Assembly (NCBI GenBank): GCA_031732795.1
Contig: JAVMKC010000036.1
Location: forward strand, 1-33,442
Source of the DNA: Accumulibacter sp031732795
Lineage (GTDB): Bacteria > Pseudomonadota > Gammaproteobacteria > Burkholderiales > Rhodocyclaceae
Length of the DNA stretch: 33,442 bases
Direction of reading: 5' to 3'
Positions 1 to 6,281 of the stretch are shown piece after piece. The translations under genes and the position numbers were made by a program. Below the pieces are notes generated by a model that was given only the letters and a program-made list of their open reading frames with translations, ran no database searches and was not told where the DNA came from. Numbering within the stretch: the first letter of the stretch is position 1; each line of letters begins with the position of its first letter.

Positions 1-54
1 CCTGTGACCTTCGGGTTATGAGCCCGACGAGCTGCCAGACTGCTCCACCCCGCG
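1..54 (-). tRNA. Initiator tRNA-Met (CAU), 3' part cut off by the window edge
   Basis: Read on the minus strand from 54 the sequence begins CGCGGGGTGGAGCAG and continues through a D arm and an anticodon arm with CTCATAA between GGG and CCC, that is, anticodon CAU. The CGCGGGG 5' end and the three G:C pairs of the anticodon stem (GGG/CCC) are hallmarks of bacterial initiator tRNA-fMet, and the segment agrees closely with the E. coli sequence from memory. The variable loop, T arm and acceptor 3' strand lie beyond position 1. An A-tract and a TTGACT hexamer lie upstream near 100-120, but no well-spaced -10 box was found, so no promoter is called. Confidence 0.9.
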
Positions 55-424
55 AACGCAACAGCCATAAGTCAGCTGCAAAATACTCGCTTACGCAGTC
101 AAGGGCTGATTGAGTTTTTTTAGCCCCGTCACGCGAAGAAACGAGATTATAGATACTCCTTCACAACACGTCAACGCGGTTTTTCAAATTATCGATCCTT
201 GAGGAAATTGATAGCAGATCGGATCAGCGTAAACGGATTTCATGAACTCGGGAGGATCGGACTTTCGGATTCGCCGAACTTTCAAACTCATCTCCATATG
301 AATCAGGTCATCTCGTTTTGCCAACGCCGATGTAAGCGCCGTGGAAGCGCTGCTCACCTCCATGACGCCAAAATTGGGCTGAGGCGGGGTCAGGTGGTTG
401 ACCTGCCCCACGGCCAGCAATGAT
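55..424. other. Gene-free gap between tRNA-Met and hsp20
   Basis: No convincing gene is present. Short open frames here have no recognisable product and no ribosome binding site. Around 110-121 there is a T-run on the plus strand (an A-tract upstream of the minus-strand tRNA). An imperfect hairpin at 386-409 lies just downstream of the hsp20 stop. Confidence 0.6.
386..409 (-). terminator. Possible weak terminator after the hsp20 pair
   Basis: On the minus strand GGGGCAGGT, a five-base loop and ACCTGACCCC can pair as eight base pairs with one G:A mismatch, about 15 nt after the stop codon of the distal hsp20 gene. Only a short T-rich stretch (CAATTTTGG) follows, so termination activity is uncertain. 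Confidence 0.3.
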
Positions 425-799
425 TTACATCACCTTGACCTCAACTTTGCGCGGTTGCGCATGTTCGGCTTTTGGAATGCTCAGTTTCAGGACCCCTTGG
501 CTGAGTTCGGCGCTGACCTGGGTCGAATCGAGTTCCTTGGAGAGGGTGAACACCCGCCGGTAACGCGGAACGCCGACTTCGATGTGGCTAGCGACGATTC
601 CTTCAGGACGTTCAAGGTCGATTTCACCTTCGATGGTCAGTGTGTCAGCCTCGACGTGCAGGTGCAGTTTATCTTTGGGGACGCCTGGCATATCGGCAAA
701 CAACGTGATTCCAGAACTGTCTTCGATCACGTCGACCGGCGGCAGCAACGCGGGTTCTTCCTTGGTCGGCGTCTTTTTGACGGCAGTATTGTCGGTCAT
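425..799 (-). CDS. Small heat shock protein, Hsp20/alpha-crystallin family (distal copy)
   Basis: This 124-aa protein is an ATP-independent holdase that binds unfolding proteins in the cytoplasm. It is an alpha-crystallin domain almost from end to end: a short N-terminal tail, DVIEDSSGITLFADMPGVPKDKL (about 24-45), DTLTIEGEI (about 52-60), a YRRVFTLSKELD segment and the family pattern GVLKLSIPKAE near the C terminus. The start is ATG at 799, preceded by AAGGAG at proper spacing. It lies 11 nt downstream of the proximal hsp20, so the two are certainly co-transcribed. Its short N-terminal arm differs from that of its partner, suggesting a hetero-oligomeric pair like IbpA/IbpB, which is inference. 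Confidence 0.93.
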   Translation of the reverse strand: MTDNTAVKKTPTKEEPALLPPVDVIEDSSGITLFADMPGVPKDKLHLHVEADTLTIEGEIDLERPEGIVASHIEVGVPRYRRVFTLSKELDSTQVSAELSQGVLKLSIPKAEHAQPRKVEVKVM

Positions 800-810
800 C
801 TCGATTCTCC

Positions 811-1245
811 TTACTGAATGGTGATACGCCGGGGTTGCGCGGACTGTTTGCGAGCGATGCTGATCCGCAAAACGCCGTCGCTGTATCTGGCTTCAACGGC
901 ATTGGCGTCGATGTCGTCGGGAAGCGAGACGACCCGGCGGAAGCGTCCTTCGAAGCGCTCATCGATGTGCTTGGTTGCCTCAGCCGTCGCCGCTTGCCGC
1001 TGACGTTCTCCGGCAATGGTCAACACTCCTTTGTCGATCTGCACATCGAGGGTAGCCGGATCGATACCAGGGGCGAAAGCGTAGATTTCGACGGATTGCG
1101 GCGTGCCTCCGACATTCATAGCCGGGAACCCGCCACGGGCGATGCCGCGAATGCTTGGCGAGAGATGAAATGCATTCTGAACTTCGTGCTGCAGACGGTC
1201 GAGTTCCGACAGCCAATCGCGGGGAAACAGGGAGCGATACATCAT
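811..1245 (-). CDS. Small heat shock protein, Hsp20/alpha-crystallin family (proximal copy)
   Basis: This 144-aa small heat shock protein starts MMYRSLFPRDWLSELDRLQ, a typical class-A Hsp20 N terminus. The alpha-crystallin domain spans about 45-140, with VEIYAFAPGIDPATLDVQI, GVLTIAGERQ, FRRVVSLPDDID and the closing GVLRISIARK. Several in-frame starts exist up to 1299, but GGAGG at 1253-1257 lies 7 nt from the ATG at 1245. The heat-shock promoter at 1302-1329 would start transcription inside the longer frame, so 1245 is the best start. It is first gene of a two-gene hsp20 operon divergent from cbpA. Members bind early unfolding intermediates and pass them to DnaK/ClpB. Confidence 0.93.
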   Translation of the reverse strand: MMYRSLFPRDWLSELDRLQHEVQNAFHLSPSIRGIARGGFPAMNVGGTPQSVEIYAFAPGIDPATLDVQIDKGVLTIAGERQRQAATAEATKHIDERFEGRFRRVVSLPDDIDANAVEARYSDGVLRISIARKQSAQPRRITIQ

Positions 1246-1301
1246 GATCATTCCTCCAATAAAAAGCGGTTTGAACGCGCCGGCGGTGGCGCTTGCCAAC
1301 A

Positions 1302-1329
1302 GAATGGGGGTGGTTGAGCGTCTTTCAAG
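1302..1329 (-). promoter_or_regulatory. Heat-shock (sigma-32 type) promoter for the hsp20 operon
   Basis: On the minus strand the -35 element CTTGAA (1329-1324) is followed after 14 nt by CCCCATTC (1309-1302). This matches the RpoH consensus (CTTGAA, 13-15 nt, CCCCAT-T) almost perfectly. Transcription would begin near 1295, about 50 nt upstream of the hsp20 ATG at 1245. The match and the target genes support each other. Confidence 0.8.
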
Positions 1330-1331
1330 GA

Positions 1332-1359
1332 CTTGATTTTTTGCGGAAGACCCCGATAT
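1332..1359 (+). promoter_or_regulatory. Heat-shock (sigma-32 type) promoter for cbpA
   Basis: CTTGAT (1332-1337), a 13-nt spacer and CCCCGATAT (1351-1359) form a good RpoH-type promoter pointing at cbpA. Its -35 element sits 2 bp from the -35 element of the divergent hsp20 promoter. The start site would be near 1366, about 33 nt before the cbpA ATG at 1399. Confidence 0.72.
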
Positions 1360-1398
1360 TCGTTGATTGGCCCGCGACTTTTATGAGAAAGAACAGTG

Positions 1399-2364
1399 AT
1401 GGAGTTCAAGGATTATTACCAGATTCTGGGGGTGTCACGCGACGCCTCGGCGGATGACATCAAGAAGGCTTTCCGCAAACAGGCGCGCAAGTACCATCCT
1501 GATGTCTCGAAGGAAGCAAACGCTGAAGCGCTAATGAAGGAGATCAACGAGGCCAACGCCGTACTTTCCGACCCGGAGAAGCGTGCCGCGTACGATCGGC
1601 TCGGCCGCGGCTATCGGCCGGGCGAAGATTTTCGCCCGCCTCCAGATTGGGAACGGAATTTCGAATTTTCAAACCGTGGATTCGGCGCAGGCGAGACGGC
1701 CGATTTTTCCGATTTCTTTGCCGAGCTGTTTGGCCGGCACCGTGGCGGCCGGGGTTTTGCCGGGCGACGATCCGGTTCGTTGCGCGGCGAGGACCAGCGG
1801 GCGATGGTCGAACTCGACCTCGAAGATGCTTTCAGGGGCAGCACGCGACAAATCACTTTACGGGTGCCGCGCAGCGAGGGGCACCCCTGGTCCGGCTTTG
1901 AAACACGTACGCTGAACGTGAAAATTCCGCAGGGGGTTTATGCGGGCCAAGTGATCCGTTTGGCCGGGCAAGGATTGCCGGGTTTGAGTGGTGGCCCGGC
2001 CGGCGATCTATTGCTCGAAGTGGTTTTTCGGCCACACCCACGATTTCATACCCAGGGACGTGACCTGTACCTGACCTGGCCGGTGGCTCCTTGGGAAGCG
2101 GCGCTGGGAGCTGTGCTGACGGTCGACCTGCCGCAGGGAAGTGTCAAGGTACGCATTCCCTCTGGCGCGCAGAGCGGTCAGCAACTACGGGTCCGCGGCA
2201 AAGGACTGCCCGGAACTAAAGCTGGCGACCTGCTGCTCAATTTGCAGGTGGTGTTGCCACCCGCCGAAACACCCAAAGCGCGGGCGTTGTATGAGCAAAT
2301 GGCACGAGAACTGCACTTCGATCCACGGGCATTCACGCCGGATTCGTCAGGAAAGCCGTCATGA
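1399..2364 (+). CDS. cbpA: CbpA-type DnaJ co-chaperone (curved DNA-binding protein)
   Basis: This 321-aa type-II J-domain protein stimulates DnaK ATPase and delivers clients. The J domain covers residues 1-68, starting MEFKDYYQILGV and carrying HPD at 33-35. A Gly/Phe-rich linker (about 75-135, RGFAGRRSG) follows, then two beta-sandwich client-binding domains (about 135-305) with VELDLEDAFRGSTRQITLRVP and VKIPQGVYAGQVIRLAGQG, with no zinc-finger CxxCxGxG repeats. That order defines CbpA/DjlB-type rather than DnaJ proper. A GTG immediately precedes the ATG; the ATG is preferred from homologous N termini. The gene is driven by the heat-shock promoter at 1332-1359. The usual small modulator gene cbpM is not visible downstream. 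Confidence 0.93.
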   Translation: MEFKDYYQILGVSRDASADDIKKAFRKQARKYHPDVSKEANAEALMKEINEANAVLSDPEKRAAYDRLGRGYRPGEDFRPPPDWERNFEFSNRGFGAGETADFSDFFAELFGRHRGGRGFAGRRSGSLRGEDQRAMVELDLEDAFRGSTRQITLRVPRSEGHPWSGFETRTLNVKIPQGVYAGQVIRLAGQGLPGLSGGPAGDLLLEVVFRPHPRFHTQGRDLYLTWPVAPWEAALGAVLTVDLPQGSVKVRIPSGAQSGQQLRVRGKGLPGTKAGDLLLNLQVVLPPAETPKARALYEQMARELHFDPRAFTPDSSGKPS

Positions 2365-2592
2365 TGCCTGACAGGAAGATTTTGATTGGCCGCCTGCCCG
2401 AAAACGACGGATTGACCACCCTGAAACACAATTGGCGGACGCTCGCTCAGCCGAGCCGAGCTGACTGCAACGGCGCATCGTCGCGTGACGGTTTCCAAAC
2501 GCGGAAACTGTTGCCGGAGCAGGGTTTTTCGATCAACAGCTTGCGTCGGACGCGACGAATGCAGGGCACAACGTCAGGGCCGGGATCAGGGT
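2365..2592. other. Intergenic gap between convergent cbpA and the TPR gene
   Basis: This 228-nt stretch separates two convergent genes. I see no CbpM-like reading frame and no hairpin with a T-run; a short stem (GTTTCC/GGAAAC) around 2490-2510 is too weak to call. Confidence 0.5.
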
Positions 2593-3366
2593 TCAGTCGG
2601 CGATTTCACTTTTTGCCGTTTCGATGTCCAGACGTTCCATGGCATCCATCGCGGTGCACGCGGCGGCTTCCTCATACAATTTTTCAGCGTCCCGCATCCG
2701 GCTTTTTCCGAAAATCATCACCAGGGCGTTGGCGTATTCGATGCGGGCAATCGCCGAATCCGGGTTGAGTTCGAGAGCTTTTTTCAGCAGGTCCTGACAG
2801 CTTTCCTTGTTGGCTCCGTAAGTGAGTCCGCCGACCACCGCACCGACTTTGGCAATCACTTCGGCGTGATAAGCACCCAAGGCGGTTCGCGCATCCGCAT
2901 GCCGCGGCTCGAGTTCCAGCGTCTTGTTCAGGCTGTGTTTGATTTTGCCGCCCAAGCCTTGCGCCAAAGCTTTGGCGATCGAGATGCTCTGACTGTATCG
3001 ACCGAGCGCCAGCGCATGCAGAAACCAGCCATTGACGTCTTGCGGCGCCGCTTTCTGCTGTTGTTCACTACGCTCGACGACGGCTTGCAACAACTGCTGC
3101 TTGCGAGCCGCATCGGTTTCCAGATAGTGGGCATGAATGATCGTCGCTTTGTTTGCCACGTTGTTGCCGGCAATACCGCAAGCCAAGCCACCGGTCGCAG
3201 CGGCCTCGAAATCGCCCGCATGATAGTGCCGCCAAGCGTCTTGAAGCCGGGCGTCAGCCGGCCAGGGTTCACAATCGCCACGATGCAATCGCGACCAATT
3301 TTTCTCCAGGGCAGCCGCTGGATAACGGTAAGCCGATTCGGGATACGGAAATTTTTTCCAGGGCAT
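2593..3366 (-). CDS. TPR-like helical repeat protein, function unknown
   Basis: The 257-aa protein starts MPWKKFPYPESAYRY; GGAG lies 7 nt before this ATG at 3366, so longer GTG starts are not favoured. Helical repeats resembling tetratricopeptides are visible: DAWRHYHAGDFEAAATGG (about 41-58), an Ala/Leu-rich middle section, HADARTALGAYHAEVIAKVG (about 155-175) and KKALELNPDSAIARIEYANAL (about 193-213) followed by a final EKLYEEAAAC helix. There is no signal peptide or catalytic motif. It is last in a minus-strand run after the TetR regulator (75-nt gap) and the patatin gene, next to a PHA phasin. A scaffold or adaptor role in lipid or PHA metabolism is inferred only from this setting. Confidence 0.75.
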   Translation of the reverse strand: MPWKKFPYPESAYRYPAAALEKNWSRLHRGDCEPWPADARLQDAWRHYHAGDFEAAATGGLACGIAGNNVANKATIIHAHYLETDAARKQQLLQAVVERSEQQQKAAPQDVNGWFLHALALGRYSQSISIAKALAQGLGGKIKHSLNKTLELEPRHADARTALGAYHAEVIAKVGAVVGGLTYGANKESCQDLLKKALELNPDSAIARIEYANALVMIFGKSRMRDAEKLYEEAAACTAMDAMERLDIETAKSEIAD

Positions 3367-3441
3367 GACATTTCTCCGCTGTGGCAAGGATGGGTTTCTC
3401 TCTCCCAGAACATCGATCACCACTGAAGAGCGGCGCACCGC

Positions 3442-4086
3442 TCATCGATCGATGTATTCCTCGGAGAGCCGTTCGAGCAGCAGTCGCGAATCGCCGAGCA
3501 GATACGGAGCGATCAGCGACATCGCCTGATAGACCCCGCGACCGATCCGCGCCGCGTAGTGATCGCCGCGGGGGTCGCGGGAATACTCGTAAGACAGCCA
3601 ATAGGTGGTGATCAGCGACATGTTGATCGCCAGCGTACGCACTTCGCCCGGATCGGCGAGCATCGCCCCGGTCTGAATCAATCCTTCACAAAGCGACACC
3701 GTCGTCCGGACCTGTTGCGCCAGAATTTGTTTGAAGCCGATCTCGACCTGCCGATTGCGGGTCAGCAGATCGTTGAGATCACGATAGATGAACCGATACT
3801 TCCAGACCTGCTCGAACAGCAGGTGCACAAACAACCAGAAGTCCTCGACGTGCGCCCGTCCACCCGGCATGGCCAATAAGCCGTTCAATTCGCGATGAAA
3901 AACCGTGAAGATCGCGTCGACGATTTCATCTTTCCTGTGGAAATGGTAATAGAGGTTTCCCGGGCTGATGTCCATCTCATCGGCGATGAACGCCGTGGTC
4001 ACGTTCGGTTCGCCGAAATCATTGAACAAACGCAGGCTGGTTTCGATGATCCGTTCGCGTGTCCGCCGTTTGGGTTTTGTTTCCAC
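3442..4086 (-). CDS. TetR-family transcriptional regulator
   Basis: The 214-aa protein has an N-terminal TetR DNA-binding domain: RTRERIIETSLRLFNDFG, then the helix-turn-helix TTAFIADEMDISPGNLYYHF (about residues 30-49) and the RKDEIV helix. The rest is an all-helical ligand-binding/dimerisation domain. A TTG start at 4113 is possible, but AAAGGA sits 6 nt before the GTG at 4086, which gives the better N terminus. It lies 34 nt downstream of the patatin gene and upstream of the TPR gene, so it probably controls this small operon. A fatty-acid or acyl-CoA ligand is plausible from context but not shown. Confidence 0.88.
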   Translation of the reverse strand: METKPKRRTRERIIETSLRLFNDFGEPNVTTAFIADEMDISPGNLYYHFHRKDEIVDAIFTVFHRELNGLLAMPGGRAHVEDFWLFVHLLFEQVWKYRFIYRDLNDLLTRNRQVEIGFKQILAQQVRTTVSLCEGLIQTGAMLADPGEVRTLAINMSLITTYWLSYEYSRDPRGDHYAARIGRGVYQAMSLIAPYLLGDSRLLLERLSEEYIDR

Positions 4087-4120
4087 GATCGATCCTTTCG
4101 GCGTACGCGGCAACGCCAGC

Positions 4121-5350
4121 TCATGAACAATCCGTGCGCCGGCTTTGCAGCCAACGCGTCAAATCCTCCAACGAGGAATCGAGTGCGCTGACACTGCTCG
4201 TCAGATCGGGCCGTCGTTTGCCTGGCAACAGCGAGCGTCGATGGTCCTTGAGCACCGCCAGATCAAGCTCGATGCCATGACGCGCCAGAATCGGGCCCAG
4301 TTCATTGCGGCGTTGGTAGAGATCACGGCGTGTACGCTGATACGCGTGTTCACACAAGCGACTCCGTCCACGATAACTGAAAACATTGGTGAAGAACATC
4401 TCGGCGTCGTCGCGGCTGGGTTCGAAGAGCACCACGTCCTTGCCTTCGAACTCCAATCGGTAACGGTCCATCCCGGTACGCATCCGCGAATGGATGATCG
4501 CTCGGAAGGTTTGCGAAAGAACCACCGGCAAGCCGCCTTTCACCAAGTGATCGGGCGCCAATGTCGAATTTTTCGTCACAGGCCGCTGGGGAAGCAGGCG
4601 CGAGTCATAAGGAACCAAGGGATTGATACAAATGACCAGATCGGCCCCGTCATGCAAGGCGACCGAGGCATGCAGCGTCTTGATCAAAGCGCCATCGACA
4701 TAAAAGCGACCGTCGATCTCCACCGGAGGAAACAAGCCCGGCAAAGCCGCACTGGCCTGAACAGCCAGCGAAATGGGGACTTGATCATACCCCGGCGAGC
4801 CAAATGCCACCGACTCACCGCTATCGAGATCGGTGGCAACGATGTACAGACGGTGACCGAGTTGTCGAAAATCGTTGCTTCGCCCGTTACTCGAGAACTG
4901 CTTGCGCAACGATTCGTCGATTCCCGCGCCGTTGAAAATGCCGGTCGGCAAAGCGTGCGACAAACCTTGAAAGGCTTCCAGAACCCCCAGATGCCAGGGA
5001 TCGGACAGATATTGGCGCAATGACGACCAGAACAGTACCGGCACGTCCAGCAGGCGTTGCAGATATTCCTTGAAGGCGGGCCGCAAAAACAGATCCGCGT
5101 CGAAAAACTCATCCGAACGGGTATCGACCAGATTTTCGGCCAACAGTGCCGGCGACAGACCGTTGGCCACGTTGGCGGCGATGAAAGCTCCTGAACTCAC
5201 GCCCACATAAATGTCCAGGTCGTTGAAATCGACGCCTTTGCACGACTCGGCCAAAGCAGCCATCGCGCCCACTTCATAGATGCCGCCAACCGGTCCACCA
5301 CCCGCCAACGCCAAGCCGATGGTGCTGGTTTTGTGTTTGCCAACGCCCAT
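4121..5350 (-). CDS. Patatin-like phospholipase / acyl hydrolase
   Basis: This 409-aa serine acyl hydrolase has the full patatin core: the oxyanion-hole loop LALAGGGPVGGIYEVGA (about 13-29), the nucleophile elbow GVSSG with Ser52, and the catalytic-dyad Asp219 in VDGAL. It probably cleaves acyl esters of phospholipids or storage lipids with a Ser-Asp dyad. The C-terminal 150 residues are Arg-rich and helical, without a recognised domain. AGGAG lies 9 nt before the ATG at 5350, favouring this over the GTG at 5356. No signal peptide is seen, so it should be cytoplasmic. It heads a run with the TetR and TPR genes, and a PHA phasin lies 145 nt upstream, suggesting action at lipid or PHA granules (inference). 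Confidence 0.9.
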   Translation of the reverse strand: MGVGKHKTSTIGLALAGGGPVGGIYEVGAMAALAESCKGVDFNDLDIYVGVSSGAFIAANVANGLSPALLAENLVDTRSDEFFDADLFLRPAFKEYLQRLLDVPVLFWSSLRQYLSDPWHLGVLEAFQGLSHALPTGIFNGAGIDESLRKQFSSNGRSNDFRQLGHRLYIVATDLDSGESVAFGSPGYDQVPISLAVQASAALPGLFPPVEIDGRFYVDGALIKTLHASVALHDGADLVICINPLVPYDSRLLPQRPVTKNSTLAPDHLVKGGLPVVLSQTFRAIIHSRMRTGMDRYRLEFEGKDVVLFEPSRDDAEMFFTNVFSYRGRSRLCEHAYQRTRRDLYQRRNELGPILARHGIELDLAVLKDHRRSLLPGKRRPDLTSSVSALDSSLEDLTRWLQSRRTDCS

Positions 5351-5495
5351 AGGCACGCGCTCCTAGGCTGGAAAACTCTCACGGAGCGCGACGGCCGTCA
5401 TCGGCACATCGCGCACCATCGCCCGGCATGCCGTCCCCACCAAGATCACTCGGACAGGAGACGCTTCTATTTCGACACGCCGCTGATCTGCAAGG

Positions 5496-6113
5496 TCACT
5501 CCGCCTCTTGAGGCAGAGTCTTCAGAACGTCCGCCGGGGTAATCGGTTTGGCCGGTTTCGCCGCGGGTTTGCGGGGTGCGCGCGGGGTCGCCGGCTTGGC
5601 TGCAGCCGGCTTGGCTTCAGCGGATTCGCTCTCGCCTGCTTCGGTCGAACTGCCGGCTGGTTTGGCTGCGGCCGCCTTCGCCGGGCGCTTGGCCGCTTGA
5701 GCGACATTCGGTTGAGCGGGTTGAGCGGCAGGGCTGTTTCCGGTCAGCGACTGAACCGCCGCACTCAATTCGACGACTCGTTGCGACAAGGTGTCGATGT
5801 CTTGCTTGGTGGGTACCCCAAGACTGCCCAAGGCGCGAGCGACGCGATTTTCGAATACCTGCTCCAGGCGATCCCAGGTCCCGGAGGCTTTGCCGGCCAC
5901 TTGCGCAAAGGTCTCGCTGGTGGCCTTGCGAGTACTGCTCTGCAACACGGCCCCTTCCTTGACCAGCGCGTCGAAGACCTTACCGCCTTCCTCCTGAGCT
6001 TTGGCGAACGCGCCCAAGCCGGCCAGCCAAATTTGCTTCGCCGACTGCTTGATCGTATCGCCCAGCGGGCTGTCATTGGTTTCGCCTGCTAAATCCTTGA
6101 GTTTTTTGCCCAT
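5496..6113 (-). CDS. PHA granule-associated protein (phasin, PhaF/PhaI type)
   Basis: The 205-aa protein has an N-terminal phasin domain (about 1-125): IWLAGLGAFAKAQEEGGKVFDALVKEG followed by long amphipathic helices and the coiled-coil VPTKQDIDTLSQRVVELSAAVQSL, which are signatures of the PhaF/PhaI family that coats polyhydroxyalkanoate granules. The C-terminal 75 residues are Ala/Lys/Pro-rich with AAKP-like repeats, as in PhaF proteins, whose histone-H1-like tail binds DNA and helps distribute granules at division. AAGGAG lies 6 nt before the ATG at 6113; a second ATG at 6116 is only 3 nt away. It is divergent from the acyl reductase gene and indicates that the cell makes PHA. Confidence 0.9.
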   Translation of the reverse strand: MGKKLKDLAGETNDSPLGDTIKQSAKQIWLAGLGAFAKAQEEGGKVFDALVKEGAVLQSSTRKATSETFAQVAGKASGTWDRLEQVFENRVARALGSLGVPTKQDIDTLSQRVVELSAAVQSLTGNSPAAQPAQPNVAQAAKRPAKAAAAKPAGSSTEAGESESAEAKPAAAKPATPRAPRKPAAKPAKPITPADVLKTLPQEAE

Positions 6114-6281
6114 CATTTTCTCCTTGAAGTTGGGTGAATCAGTGGAAACAAGTTTTTCTCTTGCCCTGGAAAGCGAGTGTAGTAACAATATCTAGAGCAC
6201 GCACACTAATCACTCTTTCCTTTGCCAACACAGTTTCAGGCCGCACCGTGTGCTGACGACGATTTCGCTCAGGAGCCATGC
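6114..6281. promoter_or_regulatory. Divergent promoter region, phasin and acyl reductase
   Basis: This AT-richer 168-nt gap must hold promoters for both divergent genes. Ribosome sites are clear on both sides (AAGGAG for the phasin, AGGAG at 6271-6275 for the reductase). I could not assign well-spaced -35/-10 pairs with confidence. Confidence 0.45.

Noticed and set aside
184..420. 78-codon minus-strand frame directly after the hsp20 pair
   Set aside because: No ribosome site, no recognisable motif, and it overlaps a likely terminator hairpin; treated as chance.
2361..2768. 135-codon plus-strand frame after cbpA that might be cbpM
   Set aside because: The composition does not resemble CbpM, and its second half lies antisense to the TPR gene.
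3600..3612. ATAGGTGGTGA inside the TetR gene, similar to the repeat end near flhB
   Set aside because: An 11-base match in coding sequence is expected by chance at this length.
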